Source of the DNA: Datisca glomerata
Lineage: Eukaryota > Streptophyta > Magnoliopsida > Cucurbitales > Datiscaceae
Direction: 5' to 3'
DNA length: 64,000 nucleotides
NCBI GenBank assembly: GCA_003255025.1
Contig: QANY01004770.1
Span: 3,215,891-3,279,890, forward strand
Part shown: one piece after another, positions 24,113-35,246 of the stretch
How the letters are laid out: each line of letters begins with the position of its first letter
Numbering within the stretch: the first letter of the stretch is position 1
Position numbers and translations under genes: made by a program
Notes under the pieces: model-generated
Database searches by the model: none
Told to the model about the DNA's origin: nothing
The model's input: only the letters and a program-made list of their open reading frames with translations

Positions 24113-24930
24113 CCCAGTGGAGTCGCCAAATGTAGATGCAAGGGTGCCACGTGGGTGAGGTGCATGAGTGGTCTAGTCCTAGCTCGTGATCGGAACAACG
24201 CCTAAGAACGTCGGGGAGGACGTCGGGAGGTGAAAGGGAAGCACTCTAGACACTCAAGGGTAGGGAGACCATTGCAACTTTCCTTTAATTAGTTGCAAGT
24301 TCGCCAATCGAATCACGCCACTTAAGCTGACTGATCATGCTTAGGTGCGTAAGAGGAGGATTGCACATGAGCCAATCGAGTGGCGCCACGTGGGTCTTTG
24401 TATAGTAACCATGCTCTAGGGAGAACATGCCTAGCCGGTGGGGCGTAATGGCGGTGTTCACCCAACGCCTCCTCTCAATGATTCTATTAAACCAACCCCT
24501 CAATGTCTAGAGTGGTCGTACTGAGGAGGTATGTCCCCCGTCCAGTACAACGTAGCCTCACCCCTAATCCTGCCAGTCCACAGCCTCCCAAACATTCCCA
24601 AGCAACCATACGTCCACCCAAGTCTTTGTCACTTGACTTGGTGGTTTGTGATGTGATGACTCAGTACAATAGTGTAGTAGTATGTCTTGTCTAAAGCGCG
24701 TAATCATTGTCTCAAGTTGCATTACGGAGGGTGATCCATGGACCTCCATGATACACCCATGAGGATGACATCGATGGTGGTACGATGGGGGTGACATCAA
24801 TGATGCTCCAGTAGGGGTGACACTCCATGGTGCTGCCATGGGGACGACCCTCACGGGTACCTCAGTGGCGTCACCTCAAGAGGTGCACCTTAGTGGCAGC
24901 GCCCTAAGTTGTGAACCTCATCGGTGACAC
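24113..24930 (-). mobile_element. Ty3-gypsy (Tat/Ogre-like) LTR edge with primer-binding site
   Basis: The complement of 24113-24130 reads TTTGGCGACTCCACTGGG, which matches the primer-binding-site type of the Tat/Ogre lineage. Next to it at 24131 begins TGTAGATGC, the complement of an LTR end. The LTR body to the right is GC-rich and contains degenerate GGTGACA/CCATGG motifs around 24720-24930. Its far end is not defined. Confidence 0.45.
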
Positions 24931-25343
24931 TCTATGGTACGTACTTGGTGGAGACACTCCCGATGCGCCGTAAGAGTTGCGCTTTGCGGGTAGTCAACGT
25001 TAAGGTCGTCAACCCACATGTACAACATGGAACCTGAAGAGAGCTAGGATGTTGGGGGTGTCGTAAGTATAGGTTGAGTGATAGGAGGATTAGTTGTAAC
25101 AGTGTCAATGACATCTTTGTGTGGGAAGTCAGTTTCATTAAAAGTGACACTCTTAGAGACATATATCCTATTTGTCTTGAGTTCTAAACACAAATACCTT
25201 TTGTGAGATGGGTTATACCTTAAGAAAACACATTTCTTGGCGTGAAAATCAAGTTTAACAGAGTTATAAGGTCTTAAGAAGGGAAAACAGCAACACCCGA
25301 ATACCTTAAGATGATCATACTTATGTTTCTTTTGATTTTTCAA
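24930..25343 (-). pseudogene. Ty1-copia integrase C-terminal fragment
   Basis: The open stretch 25343-25044 (minus) reads YDHLKVFGCCCFPFLRPY, then KKCVFLRYNPSHKRYLCL and SKSVTFNETDFPH, the standard order of the copia integrase C-terminal region (HLRVFGC...GYS..HKGY...S..V.FDE..FP). A proline-rich linker follows and merges into GC-rich repeats near 24950. The upstream integrase core is absent. It belongs to a different copia lineage from family B, which has another sequence here. Confidence 0.8.
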
Positions 25344-25792
25344 AATTTTTTATTTTCCCATTTATTGTCAGATTTCAAATTTTCTTTTCTAGCTTTACTG
25401 TTTATTTAACCATCTATTTTCCCGTTTCTTATATCTGTATTGTGACTGGTACGTTCATTCTGTGAAACAATAACAAGGTGTTGCTGCTGCCAATAACAAG
25501 GTGACACTAAATCAATAAGATCGATGTCCTTTAAAATATTTGAATCCAGTTTTGTTGGTAGAGGTTTTTTCTTTGTTATCTATAAACTTTGTACAAGTTG
25601 CTCCATAAATGGGCAAGACTTCTTTCCTCCTTACTTTGAAATGCTTTTCGTATCAATGTAATAGTAGGTTATTGTTCTGCATAGTATTCGTGCTAATTTT
25701 TGTATATAAGCACAGAATATTCATCGCCTATTGTATAAGTGCATTTTTTTGTGTGACTAACGGATCATGTATGAATTCTTCTGATTAGTGGT
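25344..25792. other. No recognised gene
   Basis: AT-rich sequence without open frames or motifs I can identify. Confidence 0.4.
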
Positions 25793-26155
25793 CACAATAT
25801 TAAAGATAGTTTTCTGTTTTTAATGACAGTTTATTTTTTAAAAAACTGTCATTGAAAGATATTTTTGCATTTCAATGATATTTTTTAAATGAAGGGGAAT
25901 CCTCGTCATAAAATCCAAAAAACCAGGAAATTTATTTTATGACGGTGATTCCCTTCAATGATGGGGAAAGGCAGAAAATAGGGATTTTGTGAATATTTTA
26001 ATGATCTGTAAAAACCGTCATTAAAAGAGACTTTTATGACGGTTTTCTAAAAATTAAAAAGATGACAGCCTGATAGATGACACTGGCATCCTTGTCATTA
26101 AAGAGTTTTAATGACTATTTTTTCACCGTCATTAAAATAGATTTCTGTATTAGTG
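25793..26155. mobile_element. Small CACTA-like non-autonomous element
   Basis: The right edge read inward on the minus strand is CACTAATACAGAAATC and the left edge is CACAATATTAAAGATAG, both followed by AATGAC(A/G)G. Subterminal copies of ATGACGGT or its complement occur at about 25823, 25847, 25940, 26012, 26037 and 26126, in both orientations. CACTA-type elements have CACTA ends and such subterminal repeats. No clear 3-bp target duplication is visible. Confidence 0.45.
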
Positions 26156-26990
26156 AGTAGTAAGTGCTTAGTTCATAAGTTGAAACCTCTATAATCGATG
26201 GGAACCTCGAAGATATCTGGGGTAGGAGCGAACTAGGCATTGTCGCAACATCAACTGGTATAAGGAAGGTATCTTTACTCAGTCATTTTTAATAATCAAC
26301 ACTAGAAAAAAAAAGTAGTCAATCACTAAAAAATAGTAAAAACGTAACTTATTATAGGCAAAACATTTTGACTCTCGATAAGTTTATGATTACCTTTTTT
26401 GAGGCCATTTTCAATAATCTGATCTATTTTGTCATATGTTTAGGTATCCCAACTTTTAATCCGGACAACAATGTCGTTGAAGTCAATAATAGGGGGCCAG
26501 ATTATGTGTAAAGTAACCTTTTTAATTTTAGTATTCTAAGTGATTAGTATTCTTGTGTTTATTCAATGTATTTGATTTTTGATATGTTGAATCGTTATTT
26601 TGATTTCTGGATTTTGTTTTTCTGGTTTTTGTAATCATTAATTTGATTTTTGATTGATGAAATCTAGTTTTCTTTTTTTATGGTTGAATCGTTATTTTTG
26701 TTACGTAATATATATATANATATATATATATATATATATACAACGTATAGTATATAGTTATATATTGTTTTTCATTTGTTTGGAATATTCATTTATTGGA
26801 ATATTTAGAATATACTATATAAACATATACTCGATGGTAAATAGTTTCATACTATGTTATACAATATGATACATTTATTATATGGTATACTGTCTTATAC
26901 CATATAGTATAGTTTTATTACTGTTTTATGCAGTTTTTGGAATACAATTGTGTAGTACATATGCATATGCCTTATGGTGTATATCCGCGC
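26156..26990. repeat. AT-rich spacer with (TA)n tract
   Basis: No gene is supported. A TA dinucleotide run at 26708-26740 contains the only ambiguous base of the window (N at 26719). A CACTAGAAAAAAAA motif at about 26310 could be another CACTA-type terminus, unpaired. Confidence 0.5.
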
Positions 26991-26999
26991 TCCTGTTTA

Positions 27000-27480
27000 T
27001 ACATATCAAACTCACAATATTTCAAAGTTTTGGATTTTTACCCATAGTATATGAGCATTTACTTATATGTACATACTTTGTTTGGCCAGGCTATTTTTCA
27101 AGGAATTAGATATACATACCCATAGTGTATTACTATTTACTTAACTATACGAATATACCTTGTCAAAAATAGGGTATTTTCAAGGAATCGAATATAAACG
27201 CATAGTATATTATCATCTACATATCTGCATATACCTTGTCAAACAAGGCTATTTTCAAGGAATTGGTTATCTACCCATAGTATATTATCTTTTACGTATT
27301 TCAAACACATGTATTTTCAAGGAATCATATTTTTACAATTTGTATATTATCATTTACTTATCTGTATATAATTTGTCAAACCATGTTATTTTTCAAGGAA
27401 TTGGATAAATACATATAGTATATTATGATTTCCTTATCTGTATATACATTCTTCAAAACAGATTCAGTCTAAAATTGGAT
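27000..27480. repeat. Degenerate minisatellite, about 62-82 bp units
   Basis: At least five units share TTTTCAAGGAAT(T/C)GGAT, a following CCCATAGTATATTA and a CTTGTCAAA block. CAAGGAAT starts at 27099, 27181, 27256, 27318 and 27394, so spacing varies between 62 and 82 bp. Open frames here are repeat artefacts. Confidence 0.85.
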
Positions 27481-28829
27481 ATATACCTATAGTTTATATC
27501 TATTTTACTTGTCTATTTAAACATTAAAAAAAACCATACTACTACATGAATAATATTTTCATCCATGTATATACACTAATCAAACCTAAACAGATAAATT
27601 TCAGAATAAACTACATGAATAATATTTTCATATATTTTAAAATGATCAATAAGTTCGAAATCCATCAAAAGTTTCATAATTAGTAACTATTGCAGCTATC
27701 ATCATTTACCACCTATCGTATACCATCAACTAAGCCTAAGGTCATTCAAAAAATGGTACCATCATCTACCACCTATTCATTCATAAAATCCAGTAGAATT
27801 TTTTCAAGTTAAATATCCTAAGAAAACAATCTAAAAGTTGTAACAATATTCTCTAATCAAAGTCGGGAAGGGATGGGATAATAAATTGAAGTTAGGAATA
27901 TCGGATTCATCTATCATCATTGTTGCCGTTGCCTTCTCAAATGGGCAGTGGAAAATTTGACAAGAACAAACGCAACCAAGAAGCAGAAAATATTCTTCAA
28001 AATAAAAGAAGAAGCAAAAAATAGATGAAAAGAGTGAAGGGAATAATGGATTGTGATAAACGAACCTTAATAGAATGGTGGTCTTTAAGATAAGCAAGAC
28101 AAGGCATCGTGTGCAAGTAAAAATTCATCTGAGAATCCACGTGAGTAAACGCGACCAATCAAAAGTAGGAAGATTGGATTCTCACCGTGGCCAAGCGAAA
28201 AAATCATTCGAACCGTTGATTCCATCATGTTCCATCCGACGGTTCAGATTCAAGTAATTGTTAGATTAGATAAACTTAGTCTAAAATGATAAGTTTAATC
28301 TAGGAGGTATATTCTATTGATTCTTCTGGTTTAGATGGATTTAGCCAAATTTTGTAACTCATCAAGAACCTATAAATATATTCCTTTTGGTGTGAAATTT
28401 TTTTCCTTTACACACAGTTCTTGCAATCCATGCAATACATATTACGTACATTCACTCTTGTGAGAATCGACGTGGACTTTGCATAGAGCAAAGAAGCTTT
28501 CTATTATCCTCATCATCAGGACCTCCAGCACCCTGTTCAAAACAAGCACAAACAGTGTTAAAAAAACTTAAATCCAGTTAGAAAAAAGGCAAAATGTTTA
28601 ACTAAAATCAAATAAAATAAAACCCATTGCTCAAAATCAAATAAAAGAAAGCATACAGAAAAAAGCCAAGGGGTAAATGGGAATATAAAGGACATGGGGG
28701 ATAAAGAAAAGAAAGAAAAGTCGATTGATCATTATTCTCCTATTCTTCTTCTGGATTTCTCCGATGGTGGTATCTTGGTTTGCAATCGCAAGCTTGAATT
28801 ACCGAAGGTATCAGGGTTCTTGTTAATTT
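27481..28829. other. No recognised gene; TATA-like motif
   Basis: ACTACATGAATAATATTTTC repeats at about 27541 and 27603. CCTATAAATATA at about 28371 resembles a TATA box. The only open frame downstream is on the other strand, so I do not call a promoter. Confidence 0.35.
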
Positions 28830-29081
28830 TCAAAACAACCTTTTTCGCAAGCAAAATAGTTTTCGGTTAATCGTTAAAAATGGGTAAAAAAGAATGACAC
28901 GTTCAATATAATTTCCTAATTTGTCAACTAATTCCCAATCAGGCTCATATGTCCTTTTCCCAAAGCTCAACCCAGAGAGTAACTGTTTTGCAGGTTTGGT
29001 GTAATTGGAATACAAAATCTCAGTGGTGAAATTGACTTCACTTGATTTCTTTTTTTTTTTTTTGAAATATTTTTTTAACAT
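28830..29081 (-). other. Exon-like open stretch, unknown
   Basis: The minus strand from about 29043 to 28900 is open and has non-random composition: it contains TTEILYSNYTKPAKQLLSG, then SFGKRTYEPDWELVDKLG and NYIERV, followed by a possible GT splice donor near 28900. I do not recognise the family. It looks like a real or captured exon but there is no visible partner exon, and the lysine-rich start comes from a poly-T tract on the plus strand. It lies beside the RNase H-like fragment at 29275-29530 on the same strand. Confidence 0.3.
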
Positions 29082-29274
29082 TTATTTTGGAGTATTAGGA
29101 TGGCGAAGGGCTTGCATTATTGTGACAAAGACAGACTCATAAAAAATCAAGACAATTACGTCATGGAGGTCTTTTCCTCGCTCTTACGATAATTTTATTC
29201 GTTCGCAATTAAGGTCACAATATTATAAAGTAAGTTGAAAACTTTCAAACAAATTCTAAATAAAGGCGGCAGAG

Positions 29275-29530
29275 TTACATATTCTATATATACTCGTTTA
29301 ATAGGACAATCATTAGCTTGAGCCAGTTCCCCTCGGATTTCATGATCAGCAAGTATTTGCAATCTCCAATCCACACAACCCCTATTTATCCAGGTAACAA
29401 CGTTTCATTCTTTCAAGTTACCAACATTGCAAGAATCAGACTCCAGAATAAACTTGCCCCCAACTAGGAAACTTTCTAGCCACTGCCAGGCTTTCATTAA
29501 TTGCTAGCAATTCAACTAATGAAAGATCAT
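29275..29530 (-). pseudogene. RNase H-like (RVT_3-type) domain fragment
   Basis: The minus strand reads VELLAINESLAVARKF, then after a frame change KFILESDSCNVGNL, then WINRGCVDWRLQILADHEIRG and ELAQANDCPIKRV. This is the order of the plant RVT_3 RNase H-like domain: an AEL.A...L helix, an ESDS catalytic strand, a W-rich middle and an Ixh...R end. At least two frame changes and a stop break it. Such domains occur in LINE-derived proteins and in stand-alone plant genes. No reverse transcriptase is seen next to it. Confidence 0.65.
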
Positions 29531-29739
29531 CATGAAGTGAAATGAAACCCAAATACTTGAAAGAAAAAGGTTCGTGAGAGGACTTTTAGGAAGAAGAAGA
29601 ATGAGTTTATCAAGGTAAAAGCAAGTCTGACCGATTTCCAGAAGGTGATTTTCATGAGAATCCACTTAGTAGAAGGAATGAAACACAAAGTAAACCTTCT
29701 ACATCCAGCCATGAAAGCTTCATCTTGACAACAGTCGTA

Positions 29740-31350
29740 CTCAGTGGAGTCAGCCAAATGTAGATGCATGAATCTAAACTGGGAATGTAGACAGAAAGGT
29801 GTCTAGTAATCTGAGAAGCCTTGGAAACGTAGAGGACTTACACGGAGCGAGCGTTCTTAGTGAGCCTAAACAGTGACAAATGTCGCTAGTTGTAGCCACG
29901 CACCCAATTTTTGCTGGGCCTTGGACGTGCTTAGGAGTAGCCCAAGAGTAGCTTGTGTCCCAAAGGAGCTTGGGGGAGTCCAAAAGTGGAGTTGGCCCAA
30001 CCTGTGGGGACAACATCAAGTAGGGGTGTAAGCCTAAGCGTTAAAAATGATAAATCAATCGAACTGAACCGAACCACAACGGTTCGGTCGGTGTGAGTAT
30101 CTTAGACGGTTTGGTTCGATTTTAGACTTACAAGTAGTAGCATTCAGTTCGGTCTGCAGTTTCAGTGTCGAAACCGCGTCGAACCGAACCGTACTGCACT
30201 CTCCACATAAAGAAAACTTTGTCAAACCCTGGCCTCCATTCCAATCCTCTCTCTCTCTTCACTAGGCGCAACTTCCTCTCCACCTCTTCGTTCTTTGTCT
30301 TTCCTCTATCTCTCTTCACCTCCTCTCTCTCTACTCTGTTCAATTGAGTAGTTCGTTCCATCTCTCTATCGCTCTCTCACTCTCACTCCCTTTTTGCTCT
30401 CTCTCTTCGCTCCATCTTTCTTTTTTTCTCCGTTTGTTTGATCTCTCTTTGTCTCGTGTCTCTGTCTTCATGCTCTCTCTGTCTTCGTGCTCTCTCTATC
30501 TTCACCTCATCTATCTGTAGCATTAGAGATAAAGAAGATGAAGATGAACGATTCGTTGCTTGATTTTGAAAAATCAAAGCTCACGGCTACTGTTAGTGGG
30601 AGAAAAAAATAGAATGCAGAATCAAAGCTTGTGGCTACTGAACGATTCTGGTTCGTTTAGGTCTTCTCCTCAACGAGATGCTTCACGCTTTCTGTCTTCA
30701 CGCTCTCTCTATCTTTGTGATTCTGGTTTAAATCTTGTGGGTACAAAATCGAACCTTGTGGCTACAGAATTGAAGCTTGTGGCCACTGAACGATTCTACT
30801 TCCTATTTTCGTGCTGTTTTGGTATTTTTAAGGTTAGGGTTGGATTTTTCTGTGATTGTTCTATTGTACGTTATGAATATGAATTTTTTAACATTAATAT
30901 GAAGTTATTAGTATTTACATACTCTTTACTCTAATTTGTCATTGATATTTTGCAAAATTAGTAGGGGTTTGCTTCTGGTATTTGATTTTTAGTTTGTTTG
31001 GTTGAATACTGAAAAAGTGAGATTCTTTTGCATTGTCTGAGCAAACCGTAAAATCGACCGAACCGAACTGCTATTGAGCGGTTCGATATAGCTTGGTTTT
31101 CAATCTTATAGCAGTTCAGTTCAGTTTGTAAAATAGTAAAATCATTTTGTGGTTCCGTTTGATTTAGAGCCCTAAATCGAAACGAACTGAACCACGTTCT
31201 CCCTACCATCAAGTAGAAGAACATGTCTCCCACTTGTCCAAACGGGTTTCTTCAATTCGTCTAGACCAGGGCCTTTGGTTTTGGCTATAATAAAGCCCTC
31301 CTACCGCATTCCAAAGTGAGAGAAACTAAGAGAAGTTTCTTTCCCTATGT
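29740..31350 (-). mobile_element. Ty3-gypsy (Tat/Ogre-like) LTR edge and primer-binding site, split by hAT-like insert
   Basis: The complement of 29740-29758 reads TTTGGCTGACTCCACTGAG, a primer-binding site of the same type as at 24113-24130 with one extra base, and TGTAGATGC starts at 29759 as the LTR edge. The LTR-like sequence continues to 30020 and resumes at 31214 after an inserted element. Its far boundary near 31350 is a guess. Confidence 0.4.
30021..31205. mobile_element. Non-autonomous hAT-like element with 8-bp target duplication
   Basis: The left end reads TAGGGGTGTAAGCC and the right end, read inward, TAGGGAGAACGTGG. The flanks ACATCAAG (30013-30020) and CCATCAAG (31206-31213) match at 7 of 8 bases, the length expected for hAT target duplications. 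Both termini are followed by clusters of CGAACCGAACCG or GGTTCGGT motifs in both orientations. The interior has long CT/GA-rich tracts (30240-30520) and several copies of a AAGCTTGTGGCTACTG unit (30577-30790). No transposase is encoded; open frames inside are low-complexity. Confidence 0.7.
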
Positions 31351-32425
31351 TCGTAAATCAAAGAATAGACGAAGACTCACGGCGGCGCAGCAGGTGTGTG
31401 CACCGCGCGCAGTGAGGCACACCCTACGTGAGCAGCTGCTGTGTGCAAGGCAGCAGCGATAACGCCTCTGCCTTCTGGAAGCAATGGGTGGAAAAACTGC
31501 TGCTTTGCGGAAGTAATGAATTGCTGCAACAACGATGACGCCACGACTAGGCTGCAGGTTCCCATGGATCTAGTCATCGATGACGGTCGGTGGGGGCGGG
31601 TGGTGGTAAATGATAACAGAGGCAGTCAGCAAGTGGTTGGCGCTGACATGCATGGTGGCAAGCAATGGTAGAAGGTTACAAGACTCGAGGATCACATGTT
31701 AACCTATTTTTCACTAGGAAAGGATTAGGGTTATGTATGGCTTGAGTTTTACCTTAAGATATTTATTATATTTTCTTTTGTGCCATGCATTTTTTATTTT
31801 TTTCATAACGTTCTAAGATACTTTCATTTCATGCATATCATCTTTCAATACCTTGTGGCTTTAGGTTTCTAAAATGAAAAGTGTTTGTGAATGCATAATA
31901 AAGATAAAATTAAGCATAATCGATTAGGAACATAAAATAGCTAACCCTAAAAGCATGTAATTAGGTTCATTAAGATACAATTTTAATTTTAATAATCTTA
32001 CTAGATATATAATTATCTTAACTAAATTGTTGTACTTTTAGAATTTGGATAAAATTATATTAACCTAAAAAATTAAGCATGCTTGACTAACCAAAGTAGG
32101 CTACTAAATATTAGGTTAACTAATTGTCTAATGTAACTTAGTAACTATGGTTGTAAAAACTCACATACTTCTAAAAAAAAAGTGGGAGCTGGGTTCTAAA
32201 TTGACACCTATGGTCTCCATCACTAGATTATAGTAAGCTGTTAGGATACCTTGTCTTCAATTTTTGAACCTCCCTAGAGGATATATATCTGAAGCATCAT
32301 ATATTACAAGTATGATCTTGGTAGTCATAACCTTGATAAGTGAATAGTTATAAGCGATCTGCCTAAGTAGGAGTTATCCACTTGTCACGAGTCTGGGATG
32401 AAATAATAGTGTACACTTGACTGCA
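31351..32425. other. No recognised gene; short GC-rich patch
   Basis: 31377-31680 is GC-rich (GCGGCGCAGC, GGTGGGGGCGGGTGG) with overlapping open frames on both strands that I do not recognise. The remainder is AT-rich. AAAAAGTGGGAGCTGG near 32180 resembles a copia polypurine tract. Confidence 0.35.
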
Positions 32426-32503
32426 AGAGACTAAAACATAACGTTAGTTAATTATTAGGTATTAATACCATATTAGTGGAAAAATAGGTATTAATATCAG
32501 ATT

Positions 32504-34537
32504 TGATGAGAACCACCAATCAATTCAAAGGGAATCAGTTACACATTCAAAATGGGTCAATTGCAAGGGCTAGATCTTAAAAATTCAAAGAAAATGATTT
32601 ATCAAGGAGTTTTCCTATTTTGTGTTTAGAGTTTTAGGAAACTTTTGTTTTTTAGAAACCTTAGTTTTTAGGAAACATTTATTTAGGAAAAAGGTTATTT
32701 TTTTTAGAAACCTTTGTAAATGCTATAAATATGCCTTGGACGAATATTTTTGTGGTGGATTTTTAGAATTGATAATTATAAAACTAAAAGCTTTATTGCT
32801 TTTATCTTTGTGTTCTTGTGTAGAATATATTCTTTAAGAAATATCGAAGTAGATTGATCATCTTCTTGTGGAGTGTTTCAAAATTGGAATTCAGAAACAA
32901 GTTTGTTTGTTCTAGTTCTTGATCATCTTTTTAAATAATCTGTTTTCTAGCCTTTTTTAGGGGTTGTTGCCGAATTGGTTTTTGGAGTTTTCATGTTAAT
33001 TCTTTGAGGGTTCATATTAATAAAGGGGTTCTCAAACTTATTCTTGCAGGTTCCGTATAATTTGTATCAGAGCTTCGGCTCTAGATCAAGTTTTATCTTT
33101 TCAAAATTCTATTTTCTCTAATTCTGATTACTAGCATCTTTTTCTTGTCTTTTAAATTCAGTTTTGTGTTTTTGTTAAAAAAGTATGAAAAAAATTCATG
33201 CAAAAAAAAAGAAGAGTTCGTATAAAAAATAAAAGAAAAGAAAAAAGAAGAGAGAAATTCGTTCAAAAAAAGAAAAGGAAATTTGTGCAAGAAAAGAGAA
33301 AAAAATCGGGAAAGTGATTAAAAATGATCGTATTTTGTTTCTAAATTCATTACTTTCCTATTTTAGTAAGGTCTTTTGTTTCTAAATTAGTTACTTTCCT
33401 AATTCTAGGAAGATATTTGTTTCTAAATTCATTACTTTCTAAAAATCCGTTACTTTCTAAATTCTTTACTTTCCTAAAGTCGTTACTTTCCTAATTTTGT
33501 TATTTCCCTAATTTCATTACATTCCTAAAAAAATTTGAATTTGTGCGACAATGTTCTTTTGAGTACAAAGACATGATGAAAGAAATATTTCTAGTTATGT
33601 CACATTTTGAAGGAGACGATCAATTTCAAGTGAAGATTCGAGGACGAATTCTTTTGAGGAATAGGGGAATGATGAGAACCATGAAGCAATTCAAATAGAA
33701 TTAGTTAGACATTCAAAATGGGTCAATTACAAGGGCTAGATCTCAGATATTCAAAGAAAATGATCATCAAGGAGTTTTGGGCTGATTTTGAAAAATTACA
33801 ATGGCTAGACTTCAAAAATTCAAACAAAAAGATTATCAAGGAGTTTTGGGTTGATTCTGAAAAATTACATGCAAAGATGAGTCCAAATGATAATCAATAT
33901 TTTTTTCATATCAGCAAAGCAATCAAGGGGTTGGCCAAAATTTTACTTATATTTAGAGTACATTAGTTTTATTTAGCTTTACCTAGTTTATTTTTATTTA
34001 AAATATAATTAGGCTAGTTTCCTATTTTGTGTTTAGGGTTTTTAGGAAACTTATGTTTTTTAGAAACCTTAGTTTTTGGGGAACCTTTGTTTTTTAGAAA
34101 CCTTTGTTTTTAGAAAACCTTTATTTTTTAGAAACTTTTGTTTTTAAGAAACCTTTGTTTTTTTAGAAACCTTTGTTTTTAGGAAACCTTTGTAAAGGCT
34201 ATAAATATGCCTTGGCCGAATGTTTTTGTGGTGGATTTTTAGAATTGATAATTATAAACCTAAAAGCTGTTTTACTTTTATCTCTGTGTTCTTGTGTAGA
34301 ATATATGCTATAAGAAATATTCAAGTAGATTGATCATATTCTTGTGGAGTGTTTTAAAACTGAAATTCAGAAATAAATTTTATTTGTTCTAGTTCTTGAT
34401 CATCTTTCTAAGTAATATATTTTCTAGCTTTTCTTAGGGGTTATTGCCGAATTGGTTTTCGAGGTTTCCATGTTAATGCTTTGAGGGTTCATATATGTAA
34501 AGGAGTTCTCAAACTTATTCTTAGAGGTTCTGAATCA
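32504..34537 (+). mobile_element. Small gypsy-derived LTR element, no coding capacity
   Basis: A 2034-bp element with two LTRs and perfect 5-bp target duplications AGATT (32499-32503 and 34538-34542). The 5' LTR (32504-33060) and 3' LTR (33670-34537) both begin TGATGAGAACC; the 3' LTR ends CTGAATCA. The 5' LTR lacks about 300 bp present in the 3' LTR. Both carry a CTATAAATATGCCTTGG promoter block and arrays of a TTTTTAGAAACCTTTG unit. A primer-binding site (TTTGTATCAGAGC) follows the 5' LTR and a purine tract (GGAATAGGGGAA) precedes the 3' LTR. The internal 609 bp encode nothing but end with ATTCGAGGACGAATTC, a sequence usual just before the 3' LTR of plant Ty3-gypsy chromovirus-type elements. 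So it is probably a deletion derivative of a gypsy element. Confidence 0.85.
33061..33077 (+). other. Primer-binding site of the small gypsy-derived element
   Basis: TTTGTATCAGAGCTTCG directly follows the 5' LTR; it is the initiator-tRNA-Met type site with one base lost. Confidence 0.8.
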
Positions 34538-35246
34538 AGATTAGTGATTAATTAATTAGATTGGATTATCCTACATAACTTTTAAATGTACATTCTGCCC
34601 AAGCGTGTGTATGTTTATAAGAGACTAAAGCATAACATTAATTAACTACTAGGTATTAAGCCCATGTCAGTGGAATACATGTATTAAGATGATATTAGTG
34701 ATTGATTATATTTGATTATCTTACCTAACTTTCATATATGGGTTGTGCCTAAGTGTGCACATATTTTTTAGAGTTTTTTTATTTCACGCTATTTTGTATG
34801 CTAAAATTGCATGTTTATTTTGACTTTTTATTTCATATTATTATGTATGCTAAAATTGAAATGTGTATGTAATAATTAAGATTTTTTATTATTTTTCACT
34901 ATTTAAAATTTCGTCCATTAGCCCATTAGGATCTATTGTAAACAAACCTGATGGCACAAATTATGTTAACTGGAAGCATAACCTTCATATTATCTATCTG
35001 GTGCAGGAATTAAGATTTTCGTTATAGATCCTTGTCCTCTGGCTTCTAGAACTTTCCTCTAAGGATGAGTGAGAAGCATATTTCGTGTGGAAGATGAAGG
35101 ATAAGTTGGCTCGTTGCTCCATGTTGGCCTCTATGACATGTTTTGCAACAACAACATTAATCCATATCCACAACTATGGATGTCATGCTTAACCTCTAGG
35201 AAATTTTTGGAGAGCAAGGCCGACCAGCTAAGTTTGAAGTCATGAA

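Larger units (their letters stand above)
32426..34775. repeat. 155-bp tandem repeat interrupted by a retroelement
   Basis: A unit beginning AGAGACTAAA(A/G)CATAAC starts at 32426 and again at 34620. After subtracting the retroelement and one target copy, the spacing is about 155 bp. Shared internal blocks are CTAGGTATTAA, AGTGGAA and TTAGTGATT. Confidence 0.7.

Noticed and set aside
26654..27408. Hydrophobic open frames that look like membrane proteins
   Set aside because: They are translations of TA repeats and of the AT-rich minisatellite.
28371..28382. TATA box CCTATAAATATA with a plausible leader
   Set aside because: No coding sequence or splice site follows on the plus strand; such motifs are frequent in AT-rich DNA.
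30128..30577. Arginine/glutamate-rich open frames on the minus strand
   Set aside because: They arise from CT-rich low-complexity DNA inside the hAT-like element.
32160..34900. Flanking sequence as 5' LTR of the copia element at 34905
   Set aside because: No matching 3' copy could be found after 41800 and no primer-binding site precedes gag.
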